A DNA stretch of 64,000 bases from Clostridium_AW sp963515715. GTDB lineage: Bacteria > Bacillota > Clostridia > Clostridiales > Clostridiaceae. The DNA lies in assembly GCF_963515715.1 (NCBI RefSeq), contig NZ_CAUPZS010000001.1, positions 309,559 to 373,558 on the forward strand. The letters run 5' to 3'. Made by a program: the position numbers and the translations under genes. Under the pieces are notes generated by a model, which saw only the letters and a program-made list of their open reading frames with translations, searched no databases and was not told where the DNA came from. How positions within the stretch are numbered: position 1 is the stretch's first letter; each line of letters opens with the position of its first letter. Shown one piece after another: positions 17,961-25,498 of the stretch.

Positions 17961-18458
17961 TTAATTAGATGAAAAGAAATTTTTAAGCTTTGCTAATCGC
18001 GGGTCAATGTCATTTTCTCCGCAATTACATGCAGAATTATTAAGGTTTACTCCACAATTTGGGCATAAACCCTTGCATTCCTCATTACAAAGTCTTCTAA
18101 TTGGTAATGATACAATAATATTATTCTCTATTATTTCAGTAATGTCAATGACATCACCTTCAATAAAGATGTAATCATCATCTTTATTTTCCTCTTTAGA
18201 TAATTTTTCCTCAATAGGAATTTCCACTTCCTTAGCAAACTTAGCTAAGCATCTCGAACATGTAAGTTCAAGTGTGGTTGTGACAGTACCATTAAGGCTT
18301 ATTGTATCTTCTATTAAATTAAATTCACCTTCAAATTTAATAGGCTTTAGAAATGCTATGTATTCAATACCATCATAGAATCCCTTTTCCTCCATGGTAA
18401 TATCTATATCCTTTTTAGTAATTGTCTTTTTTAATAAATCGGATAAATCAACTATCAT
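17961..18458 (-). CDS. YceD family (DUF177) protein
   Basis: A 165-residue YceD/DUF177 protein. The core is LNGTVTTTLELTCSRCLAKF, followed by the acidic stretch and a C-terminal double CxxC set (CNEECKGLCPNCGVN, then CNC). In E. coli and plants the family helps 23S rRNA accumulation; the link to rpmF is conserved. It has its own strong promoter in the ackA-yceD gap. Confidence 0.9.
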   Translation of the reverse strand: MIVDLSDLLKKTITKKDIDITMEEKGFYDGIEYIAFLKPIKFEGEFNLIEDTISLNGTVTTTLELTCSRCLAKFAKEVEIPIEEKLSKEENKDDDYIFIEGDVIDITEIIENNIIVSLPIRRLCNEECKGLCPNCGVNLNNSACNCGENDIDPRLAKLKNFFSSN

Positions 18459-18491
18459 ATATTACTCACCTCAATGTTATAGCCACAATTT

Positions 18492-18520
18492 ATTATATAA
18501 AGATGATGATTAAAAGTCAA
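18492..18520 (-). promoter_or_regulatory. sigma-A-type promoter of yceD-rpmF
   Basis: Minus strand: TTGACT, 17-nt spacer, TATAAT, 34 nt upstream of the yceD start, directly after ackA. Confidence 0.8.
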
Positions 18521-18527
18521 GATTTAT

Positions 18528-19724
18528 TTATTTTTCCACAATTTCTTTAGTATCTCTAGCAATCATTAACTCTTCATCTGTTGGTATTACATAAACTTTT
18601 ACCTTTGAATCTTCAGTGCTAATTACTTTAGAGAATCCTCTTCCTTCATTGTTCTTCTTTTCGTCTATTTTGAATCCTAAGAATTCTAGACCTTTACATA
18701 TTTCGCTTCTGCTTGCAGCTGAATTTTCTCCTAAGCCTGCAGTAAATACAATGCAGTCAACTCCGCCCATTAAAGCTGCATATGATCCAATAAATCTCTT
18801 AACTCCGTTATGGAATATATCTAATGCTAATTGAGATCTATGTTCTCCTTTTTCAGCAGCTTCTTCTATATCTCTAAAGTCACTGCTTACTCCTGAAACT
18901 CCATAAACACCTGATTTTTTGTTAAGCATGTCATTAATTTCATCAATGGACATATTTAATTCTTTCATTAAGAAAGGTATAATTGCTGGGTCGATATTAC
19001 CAGATCTTGTTCCCATAGCTATTCCTTCAAGAGGAGTGAATCCCATACTAGTATCTATAGATTTGCCGCCGTCAACAGCACAAATACTTGCACCATTTCC
19101 TAAGTGACAAGTTATTGTTTTTAAATCTTTTATATCCTTTTCCATAAGTTCTGCTGCCATCATTGATACAAATCTATGAGATGTACCGTGGAAACCATAT
19201 CTTCTTACTCCATATTTCTTATATAGTTCATATGGTATAGGGTATATATAAGCATGCTCTGGAATAGTCTGATGGAAAGCTGTATCAAATACTGCAACCA
19301 TAGGAGTATTTGGCATTAAGCCTTTGCATGCGTTTATTCCTATTATATTTGGTGGATTATGCAGTGGAGCTAATTTTACACAATCTTCTAATGATTTCAT
19401 AACTTCATCATCAATTAAAACAGAGTTTGCATATTTTTCTCCACCATGAACAACTCTATGTCCTACTGCTGAAATTTCAGACATATCTTTTATAACTCCA
19501 TGTTTTTCGTCAATTAAAGCACCTAAAACTAATTTTATAGCATCTTTATGATCTTTCATTGGTTGTTCTATTATATATTTTTCGTCATTTGCCTTTTGAG
19601 TAAGTATTGAGCCTTCTATACCTATTCTTTCTACTAATCCTTTAGCAAGTGCATTTTCACTTGTCATATCTATTAACTGATATTTTAATGATGAACTTCC
19701 ACAATTTATTATTAATATTTTCAA
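18528..19724 (-). CDS. ackA: acetate kinase
   Basis: A 398-residue ASKHA kinase converting acetyl phosphate and ADP to acetate and ATP, the main ATP-yielding step of clostridial acetogenic fermentation. Signatures: ILIINCGSSSLKYQL, HRVVHGGEKY, VAVFDTAFHQTIP, HLGNGASICAVDGGKSIDTS and FTAGLGENS. It lies 40 nt after pta and no promoter is obvious in between, so the pair is an operon. Confidence 0.98.
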   Translation of the reverse strand: MKILIINCGSSSLKYQLIDMTSENALAKGLVERIGIEGSILTQKANDEKYIIEQPMKDHKDAIKLVLGALIDEKHGVIKDMSEISAVGHRVVHGGEKYANSVLIDDEVMKSLEDCVKLAPLHNPPNIIGINACKGLMPNTPMVAVFDTAFHQTIPEHAYIYPIPYELYKKYGVRRYGFHGTSHRFVSMMAAELMEKDIKDLKTITCHLGNGASICAVDGGKSIDTSMGFTPLEGIAMGTRSGNIDPAIIPFLMKELNMSIDEINDMLNKKSGVYGVSGVSSDFRDIEEAAEKGEHRSQLALDIFHNGVKRFIGSYAALMGGVDCIVFTAGLGENSAASRSEICKGLEFLGFKIDEKKNNEGRGFSKVISTEDSKVKVYVIPTDEELMIARDTKEIVEK

Positions 19725-19764
19725 TTGATATTCTCCTTCCTGATTTCAAAAATGTTTATTTTAA

Positions 19765-20757
19765 TTACTGAGCTTGAACAGCTGTAACAGCTACAACGTT
19801 TACTATATCTTCTGCGCTACATCCTCTAGATAAGTCATTTATAGGTTTAGCAAAACCTTGTGTTATTGGTCCTATAGCTTCTGCATTTGCAAATCTTTGC
19901 ACTAATTTATATCCAATATTTCCTGCCTGTAGATCAGGGAATACAAGTACGTTAGCTTTTCCAGCTACTGGGCTATTTGGTGCCTTTAAGCTAGCTACTG
20001 ATTGTACAATTGATGCATCTAACTGAAGTTCTCCATCAATATCTAAATCAGGTCTTTGTTCTTTTGCTAATGCTGTTGCAGTTCTCACCTTATCAACTAA
20101 TTCGTGTTGCGCGCTTCCCATTGTAGAGAATGAGAGCATTGAAACTTTTGGTTCCATTCCACATAATTTTTTAGCAGTTTCTGCAGTTGATATCGCAATT
20201 GAAGCTAATTCTTCTGCGTTTGGGTTTGGATTAACAGCGCAGTCTGCAAAAAGAAGTAAACCTTCTTTTCCATAATTAGATCCAGGAACATACATTATAA
20301 ATGTACTTGAAACAACGGATGTTCCTGGAGCTGTTTTAACTATTTGAAGTCCTGGTCTTAATAAGTCTCCGGTTGTATGTATTGCACCAGAAACCATTCC
20401 ATCCGCATCTTCTAGTTTAACCATCATAGTTCCAAAATATAATGGATCTTGAATTATTTTTTCTGCTTTTTCTAAGGTAATCCCTTTATTTTTTCTAAGT
20501 TCATAAAGAACTTTTGCATATTCAGCTGTTTTTTCAGAAGTAGCAGGATCAATTATCTCAGCTCCTTCAACACTAACGCCTAATTCACTTGCCATTTTAT
20601 TTATGTTAGATTCATTTCCTACTAACACTACATCAGCAAGGCCATTTTTTGTAATCATTTCACAAGCTTTAATATTTCTTTCTTCCTCACCTTCTGGAAG
20701 TACAATTCTTTTTCTGTTAGATTTGGCCTTCTGCCAAATTTCATCCATTAACTTCAT
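19765..20757 (-). CDS. pta: phosphate acetyltransferase
   Basis: A 330-residue short-form (catalytic domain only) enzyme converting acetyl-CoA and phosphate to acetyl phosphate. Conserved segments include RIVLPEGEEERN, DADGMVSGAIHTTGDLLRPG, FADCAVNPNPNAEELA, SFSTMGSA and VFPDLQAGNIGYKLVQR. The upstream region has a TTGAAA/TTATAT promoter whose spacer contains one copy of a direct repeat. Confidence 0.98.
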   Translation of the reverse strand: MKLMDEIWQKAKSNRKRIVLPEGEEERNIKACEMITKNGLADVVLVGNESNINKMASELGVSVEGAEIIDPATSEKTAEYAKVLYELRKNKGITLEKAEKIIQDPLYFGTMMVKLEDADGMVSGAIHTTGDLLRPGLQIVKTAPGTSVVSSTFIMYVPGSNYGKEGLLLFADCAVNPNPNAEELASIAISTAETAKKLCGMEPKVSMLSFSTMGSAQHELVDKVRTATALAKEQRPDLDIDGELQLDASIVQSVASLKAPNSPVAGKANVLVFPDLQAGNIGYKLVQRFANAEAIGPITQGFAKPINDLSRGCSAEDIVNVVAVTAVQAQ

Positions 20758-20802
20758 TAAAAATTCTCCTCTCGGTTATAATATTACTACACACATATAT
20801 AA

Positions 20803-20874
20803 TATAAGACTTTTTATGTACTCTTTTCAAGTATATTATTAAATTTTTTTATACACAAATGCTTTTTATGTACG
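20803..20874 (-). promoter_or_regulatory. pta promoter with two phased direct repeats
   Basis: On the minus strand TTGAAA (20826-20831) and TTATAT (20803-20808) are 17 nt apart. CTTTTTATGTAC (plus-strand reading) occurs exactly at 20811-20822, inside the promoter spacer, and again at 20863-20874, 52 bp away (about five helical turns). This looks like an operator pair, but no regulator is assigned. Confidence 0.4.
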
Positions 20875-20944
20875 TATTATTTACACAATATTCTTTCAAA
20901 AGTATAGTTTATATCCATAAAAGTGTTAATAATATATCAAACCT

Positions 20945-20973
20945 TTGAATGCCTGTTACAAATCACTTATAAT
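20945..20973 (+). promoter_or_regulatory. sigma-A-type promoter of tmcAL
   Basis: TTGAAT, 17-nt spacer, TATAAT, 46 nt before the TTG start of tmcAL. Confidence 0.75.
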
Positions 20974-21019
20974 ATTATTAGCAGAAATTAGTTTAAATAT
21001 TATGAATGGAGGAATAAAT

Positions 21020-22237
21020 TTGAATATAACTGGAATTATAGTGGAATATAATCCATTACATAATGGACATTTATATCATATAGAAAAATCTAAAGAGACA
21101 ACTTCTTCTGATGGCATAATTGCTGTTATGAGTGGTAACTTTGTTCAGCGAGGTACTCCTTCGCTCGTAGACAAGTGGACCAGAGCAAAGATGGCATTAT
21201 TAAATGGTGTAGATTTGGTAATTGAATTACCTGTGCTATATAGTCTTTCCTCAGCAGAATTTTTTGCTTTTGGAGGGGTAACCTTACTTGATTCAATAGG
21301 CGTTGTTAACAATCTATGCTTTGGAAGTGAAAGCGGAGATATATCGTCAATTTTTAATATAGCAAAAGTTTTGTTAGAAGAACCTAGAGTTTTCAAAGAG
21401 AATTTAAAAGAAAATTTAGATAATGGGGTCACATTTCCTGTAGCGAGAGCTAATGCTTTGCATTCATATTTCGCAAAAGAAGAGAAACATTGTCTTCAAT
21501 TTAACAATTTATTAGATACTGCTAATAACATTTTGGCAGTAGAATACTGCAAAAGTTTATTAAAAATAAATAGCAATATTACTCCTTATACTATTAAAAG
21601 AGAAGGCGGAACTTATAATTCTATGGATTTGCAGGATAAATTTTCCAGTGCATCTGCCATAAGAAATCATATCAAAAATTCTGGGAACTTAAAAGAACTT
21701 GAAAATCATATGCCGAAAAGCGTTTTAAACATATTAATGGAGCTTAAAGATTTAAACCACTCCTTTCCTTTTGAAGAAGAGATGTTACCTTTTATCAAGC
21801 ATAAATATTTTAGCGTAGGAGATGGATTAGAGAATCTACCTGATGTATCTGAGGGGCTACATAATAGGATTTATCGGTCGTTAAATGAAAGTGCTTCACT
21901 GGATGATACTATGCTTAATATTAAAACAAAAAGATATACCTACACTAGAATAAGTAGAATATTATGTCAATACTTTATAGGCTTTGATACTATAGATACT
22001 TACTCTCTAAGGAAAGAGCCTTGCCCTTACGCTCGAATACTGGGATTTAATAAAAAAGGTAGTGAGATTTTAAAAACAATGAAAAAGAAATCATCCATAC
22101 CTCTATATACTAAAATGCCTAAAGAAATAAGTCCTACTCTTCACTTAGACATAAAAGCCACTAAATGCTATAGTCTTATTAATAAATATTGCAATCCATT
22201 AAGTGACTTTAAAAACATGCCTATAATTTTAGATTAA
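21020..22237 (+). CDS. tmcAL: tRNA(Met) cytidine acetate ligase TmcAL (YlbM)
   Basis: A 405-residue nucleotidyltransferase-like enzyme that makes ac4C34 of elongator tRNA-Met using acetate and ATP. The N-terminal NITGIIVEYNPLHNGHLYHI carries the HxGH-type motif, followed by SGNFVQRGTPSLVDKW and YSLSSAEFFAFGG; KREGGTYNS and SSASAIRNHI follow. The start is TTG at 21020, 7 nt after GGAGG; the upstream in-frame ATG at 20954 lies in the promoter. Use of acetate fits the adjacent pta-ackA genes. Confidence 0.92.
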   Translation: MNITGIIVEYNPLHNGHLYHIEKSKETTSSDGIIAVMSGNFVQRGTPSLVDKWTRAKMALLNGVDLVIELPVLYSLSSAEFFAFGGVTLLDSIGVVNNLCFGSESGDISSIFNIAKVLLEEPRVFKENLKENLDNGVTFPVARANALHSYFAKEEKHCLQFNNLLDTANNILAVEYCKSLLKINSNITPYTIKREGGTYNSMDLQDKFSSASAIRNHIKNSGNLKELENHMPKSVLNILMELKDLNHSFPFEEEMLPFIKHKYFSVGDGLENLPDVSEGLHNRIYRSLNESASLDDTMLNIKTKRYTYTRISRILCQYFIGFDTIDTYSLRKEPCPYARILGFNKKGSEILKTMKKKSSIPLYTKMPKEISPTLHLDIKATKCYSLINKYCNPLSDFKNMPIILD

Positions 22238-22267
22238 TATTAGTACAATATAATGTAATAAATAAAG

Positions 22268-22318
22268 CTCCTTTAAATATATATAATATAAATCATTTAT
22301 TAAAGGAGTTTTATTTTG
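22268..22318 (+). terminator. terminator-like hairpin that contains the ylbJ ribosome binding site
   Basis: CTCCTTTAA (22268-22276) pairs with TTAAAGGAG (22300-22308), followed by TTTTATTTT. The 3' arm is also the Shine-Dalgarno sequence of ylbJ. Confidence 0.55.
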
Positions 22319-23473
22319 ATATTATTAATATACCTTGGCTTAATACTAGGTTTTGCCCTACTATACTTCTTGCTTAAAGATAAGTCTATATTAATTATTT
22401 TATTATGTTCATTTATAATTATAAATTTTATAACTAATCCTGATTTATGTATAAAAGGCTCCTTATTAGGAAGCCAACTATTTTTTTATAAGGTTTTTCC
22501 TTCTATATTTCCATTTTTGATAATAACTAATATTATTATGAGTTTTAATGGCATCGATTTGTATTCAAAGATTTTTGGTAAAGTATTATGCTATCCATTA
22601 AGGCTCCCAAAAGAGAGTAGTTTTGTATTATTAGTAAGTTTGTTATGTGGGTATCCTCTAGGTGCAAAATATTCTTGTGAGCTATATGAACGAAAAATAA
22701 TTGATTATAAAACATGCAGTAGGTTGATTAATATTGCTTCTAATGCTAGTCCGCTATTTATAGTTGGATCAGTAGGTGTAGCTATGTTAAATGATAAAAA
22801 CTTAGGATATATACTATTATTAGGAAATTATCTTTCATGTTTTCTTATCTCTTTTATTATTAGAGGAGAACCTCTTAATTACATAAATAAGAAAAAACAT
22901 GTCTCTACTACTCATAAGATAAAAAATTTTGGGGACATACTTAAAAATTCCATAGAGAACTCAATAAATACTTCTCTTTCTATCGGTGGTTTCATAATTA
23001 TCTTTACCATAATATCGAACATATTAAAAAATAGTATTGCAATCAATACTATTTTAAAAAATTTAAGTTCTCTATTTAAAATTGACCCTGCAATATTAGA
23101 GGGTTTAACTTTTGGAATGGTTGAAATGACAAATGGATGTAATATTATAGCTTCTACTAGCTTAGATAACGGAGTAAAAGTACTCTTTATTGGTTTTCTA
23201 TTAGGTTTTAGTGGAATTTGTATTATTTGGCAATGTGGTTCTTTTATGAGCAAGCACGGCTTTTCTCTATGGAACTATAGTAAATATAAAATATTTCAAG
23301 GAATTTTTAGCTCAATATGCTCTTATGTACTATATAAACTAATATTAGCTCCTAAAAGCCTTCCAACGTTTAGCTCTGCTTCTCCAAATAATATAAATTC
23401 AATGATATTTTTAGCAATAATATTTATATTAATATTACCTAATATTATTTATAGATTTAAGAAACAATTTTAA
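22316..23473 (+). CDS. ylbJ: sporulation integral membrane protein YlbJ
   Basis: A 385-residue polytopic membrane protein with roughly eight hydrophobic segments. Typical of YlbJ are FYKVFPSIFPFLIITNII, LLCGYPLGAKYSCELYE, NIASNASPLFIVGSVGVAML and the C-terminal LGFSGICIIWQCGSF. In Bacillus it is a sigma-E-controlled protein needed for spore heat resistance. TTG start at 22316 with AAAGGAG 7 nt upstream. It converges on the coiled-coil gene with a 6-nt gap. Confidence 0.93.
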   Translation: MILLIYLGLILGFALLYFLLKDKSILIILLCSFIIINFITNPDLCIKGSLLGSQLFFYKVFPSIFPFLIITNIIMSFNGIDLYSKIFGKVLCYPLRLPKESSFVLLVSLLCGYPLGAKYSCELYERKIIDYKTCSRLINIASNASPLFIVGSVGVAMLNDKNLGYILLLGNYLSCFLISFIIRGEPLNYINKKKHVSTTHKIKNFGDILKNSIENSINTSLSIGGFIIIFTIISNILKNSIAINTILKNLSSLFKIDPAILEGLTFGMVEMTNGCNIIASTSLDNGVKVLFIGFLLGFSGICIIWQCGSFMSKHGFSLWNYSKYKIFQGIFSSICSYVLYKLILAPKSLPTFSSASPNNINSMIFLAIIFILILPNIIYRFKKQF

Positions 23474-23479
23474 TACTTA

Positions 23480-24007
23480 CTACTTGTTCATATTTTTCAA
23501 TTCTTTAATATTTTCTCTAATTACTTCAGTAGTAGTATTAATATCAGAAGTTATAGCTTTATAATAGTTTCCCATTTCCATTTGGAGATTATTTAACATT
23601 TTATCACTATTTTCAGTAAGCTCTTTTTCTAATTGGCATAGAATTTCATGAGCATAATCCCTTGCTCCTAGTCTCATTACCTTTGCATCTCTTTGGGCTG
23701 AAGATATTATCTCTTCAGCTCTCATTTTAGCTTCTCTAGTAATATCATGATTTTCTATTTGTCTTTTTAATAACTCTATATTTTCTTTTTTTAAAGTTTC
23801 AGCCTCTCTAACAGCCTCGCTTAAAATTTTTTCTTTTTCCTCATACACCCATTTAGCTTTTTTAAATTCTTCGGGTAAGTGAGTCATTATTTTATCTATA
23901 ACATCCAAAACCTCTTTTTTGTCTATCATAACCTTCCCCGTCATAGGAACCTTTGAGGAAGTTTCAACAATATCTGCAAGATAATCTAATAATTTAATTA
24001 CATCCAT
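23480..24007 (-). CDS. coiled-coil protein of unknown function (175 aa)
   Basis: A soluble, highly charged protein whose middle part (about residues 50-115) is a continuous heptad-rich helix containing AREAKMRAEEIISSAQRDAK. This resembles the C-terminal coiled coils of DivIVA-like or V-type ATPase subunit E-like proteins, but no family is certain. Clostridial genomes often have such a gene next to coaD. Start and RBS (GGAGGTATTATAA) are clear; the gap to coaD is 12 nt. Confidence 0.8.
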   Translation of the reverse strand: MDVIKLLDYLADIVETSSKVPMTGKVMIDKKEVLDVIDKIMTHLPEEFKKAKWVYEEKEKILSEAVREAETLKKENIELLKRQIENHDITREAKMRAEEIISSAQRDAKVMRLGARDYAHEILCQLEKELTENSDKMLNNLQMEMGNYYKAITSDINTTTEVIRENIKELKNMNK

Positions 24008-24019
24008 TTATAATACCTC

Positions 24020-24502
24020 CTACTTGCCACGAAATTTTAGCATAATGTCTTCAATTATTTCATCAGGTACTAAATCTTTAATGCATCCTCTAAAGGCAGC
24101 AACTTGCTTTACTGAGGATGAACTCAAATATGAATATTCAGAGGAAGTCATCATAAATAATGTTTCTATGTGTGGATTTAACTTTTTATTAATTAAACTC
24201 ATTTGAAATTCATATTCAAAATCTGATATTGCTCTTAGACCTTTAATTATTACTTTTATATTACTTTTATTCATATAATCTACTAACAAACCACTAAAGC
24301 TTTCGACTTTAACGTTAGGGATATGCTTGGTAACTCGTTTTATTAGTTCAACTCTTTCATCTATGGAGAACAATCCTTTTTTATCTGGATTAACTAGAAC
24401 AATAACGATAACTTCATCAAATATTGTGGCAGCTCTTTCTATTATATTTAAATGTCCATTAGTTATTGGGTCAAAGCTACCTGGGTAAACTGCAATATTC
24501 AT
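24020..24502 (-). CDS. coaD: phosphopantetheine adenylyltransferase
   Basis: A 160-residue enzyme of CoA synthesis (4'-phosphopantetheine + ATP to dephospho-CoA). Signatures: AVYPGSFDPITNGHLNII, NPDKKGLFSIDERV, VIIKGLRAISDFEYEFQM and the C-terminal SSSVKQVAAF. It follows rsmD after 2 nt, the conserved rsmD-coaD pair. coaBC is also in this window near 42-43 kb. Confidence 0.97.
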   Translation of the reverse strand: MNIAVYPGSFDPITNGHLNIIERAATIFDEVIVIVLVNPDKKGLFSIDERVELIKRVTKHIPNVKVESFSGLLVDYMNKSNIKVIIKGLRAISDFEYEFQMSLINKKLNPHIETLFMMTSSEYSYLSSSSVKQVAAFRGCIKDLVPDEIIEDIMLKFRGK

Positions 24503-24504
24503 TT

Positions 24505-25065
24505 TTAATCCTCCTTGTATCTATAAAAACAAATTGTTGTATTACCATATTTTCTATGATTAGTTAGTTTTATGTTATCTGTTCCTAAAAATATTTCCTC
24601 GCTTGAATCTATTTTTGTAACTATTAAGCCATCTTTATTTAATAGGTTATTTTGATCAATATCTTCAATTGCAGGTGGTATCATATCTTTTAAATAAGGA
24701 GGATCTATAAATATTAAATCAAATACAATTCCTTTTTTATAAAACAATTTTAATGCATCATAGGCACTCATATTTAAACATTCACATTTATCTTCAAAGT
24801 TTAAATTCTTAACGTTTTCTTTCAAATATTTAAAAGTCACGTCACCTTTATCAATTAAATAGCATTTTTTAGCTCCTCTACTTACTGCTTCTAATCCTAA
24901 GCTTCCTGTTCCTGAAAATAAATCTACGGCTATAGTATTATCGTGTACATCGTTTTGAATTATATTAAATATATTTTCCTTTACTCTATCTAATGTTGGC
25001 CTTGTTCCCATTCCTTCTGGTGATAATATTTTTCTTCCTTTAGCAAGACCTGAAATTATTCTCAT
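24505..25065 (-). CDS. rsmD: 16S rRNA (guanine966-N2)-methyltransferase
   Basis: A 186-residue RsmD. The N-terminus RIISGLAKGRKILSPEGMGT, the SAM-binding DLFSGTGSLGLEAVSRGA and the catalytic IFIDPPYLKD are all visible. GGAGGAAAAAA precedes the ATG. Between it and recG lies a structured 433-nt region with a tiny ORF. Confidence 0.96.
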   Translation of the reverse strand: MRIISGLAKGRKILSPEGMGTRPTLDRVKENIFNIIQNDVHDNTIAVDLFSGTGSLGLEAVSRGAKKCYLIDKGDVTFKYLKENVKNLNFEDKCECLNMSAYDALKLFYKKGIVFDLIFIDPPYLKDMIPPAIEDIDQNNLLNKDGLIVTKIDSSEEIFLGTDNIKLTNHRKYGNTTICFYRYKED

Positions 25066-25140
25066 ATTTTTTTCCTCCTTGTGTAAAATCCTGAAGTCTT
25101 TAATTTATTGTTTATAATATTTTAGCATATTTGAATAGTT

Positions 25141-25207
25141 AATACAAAGATATTTTATATAAGACAAATTTAGATATTTAATACAAAGATATTTAATACA
25201 AGACAAA
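25141..25207. repeat. two imperfect 28-bp direct repeats
   Basis: Copies at 25141-25168 and 25180-25207 both begin AATACAAAGATATTT and end AAGACAAA and match at 26 of 28 positions; they are 39 bp apart (start to start). They lie downstream of the 16-codon ORF and upstream of rsmD. Confidence 0.75.
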
Positions 25208-25208
25208 A

Positions 25209-25227
25209 GGGAGGAATAAATCCTCCC
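25209..25227 (-). terminator. intrinsic terminator between peptide gene and rsmD
   Basis: GGGAGGA / TCCTCCC (7 bp, loop of 5). On the minus strand it is followed by CTTTTGTCTTG; on the plus strand by CTTTATCTTT. Confidence 0.6.
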
Positions 25228-25311
25228 CTTTATCTTTATTACTTTACCATGTGATTAAATACAGAACTAATATTGGTAAACTAATCTGTTTATACCTTAA
25301 TTAATTTAGAT

Positions 25312-25337
25312 GCTTCTCACAAAACATAGTGAGAAGC
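25312..25337 (-). other. hairpin directly after the 16-codon ORF
   Basis: GCTTCTCAC / GTGAGAAGC, a perfect 9-bp stem with an 8-nt loop, starting 4 nt after the stop codon of the tiny ORF. No T run follows, so it is more like a stabilising or regulatory hairpin than a terminator. Confidence 0.6.
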
Positions 25338-25341
25338 GAAC

Positions 25342-25392
25342 CTACGCTCCTGGTATATCCTCTTCAATTTCCCATTTCGCTCCGTCTCCCAT
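25342..25392 (-). CDS. 16-residue acidic peptide of unknown function
   Basis: The ORF encodes MGDGAKWEIEEDIPGA. It has a near-ideal ribosome binding site, GGAGGTG, 6 nt before the ATG, and lies in a non-coding gap where a TATAAT element is found about 60-65 nt upstream of the ATG. A perfect hairpin follows the stop. The peptide is acidic, has a single Trp and no hydrophobic segment, so it does not look like a membrane toxin or signal-peptide-bearing pheromone. I know no family for it. The alternative is a chance ORF inside a small RNA. Confidence 0.5.
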   Translation of the reverse strand: MGDGAKWEIEEDIPGA

Positions 25393-25498
25393 GGTGAACA
25401 CCTCCGATTTTTTTGTTTGTGTTAAACCTTTGGTGTAATATTATATTAACCAAAATCATAAAACAATAAACATGTAATTATTAAGAGTAAAAACAATA

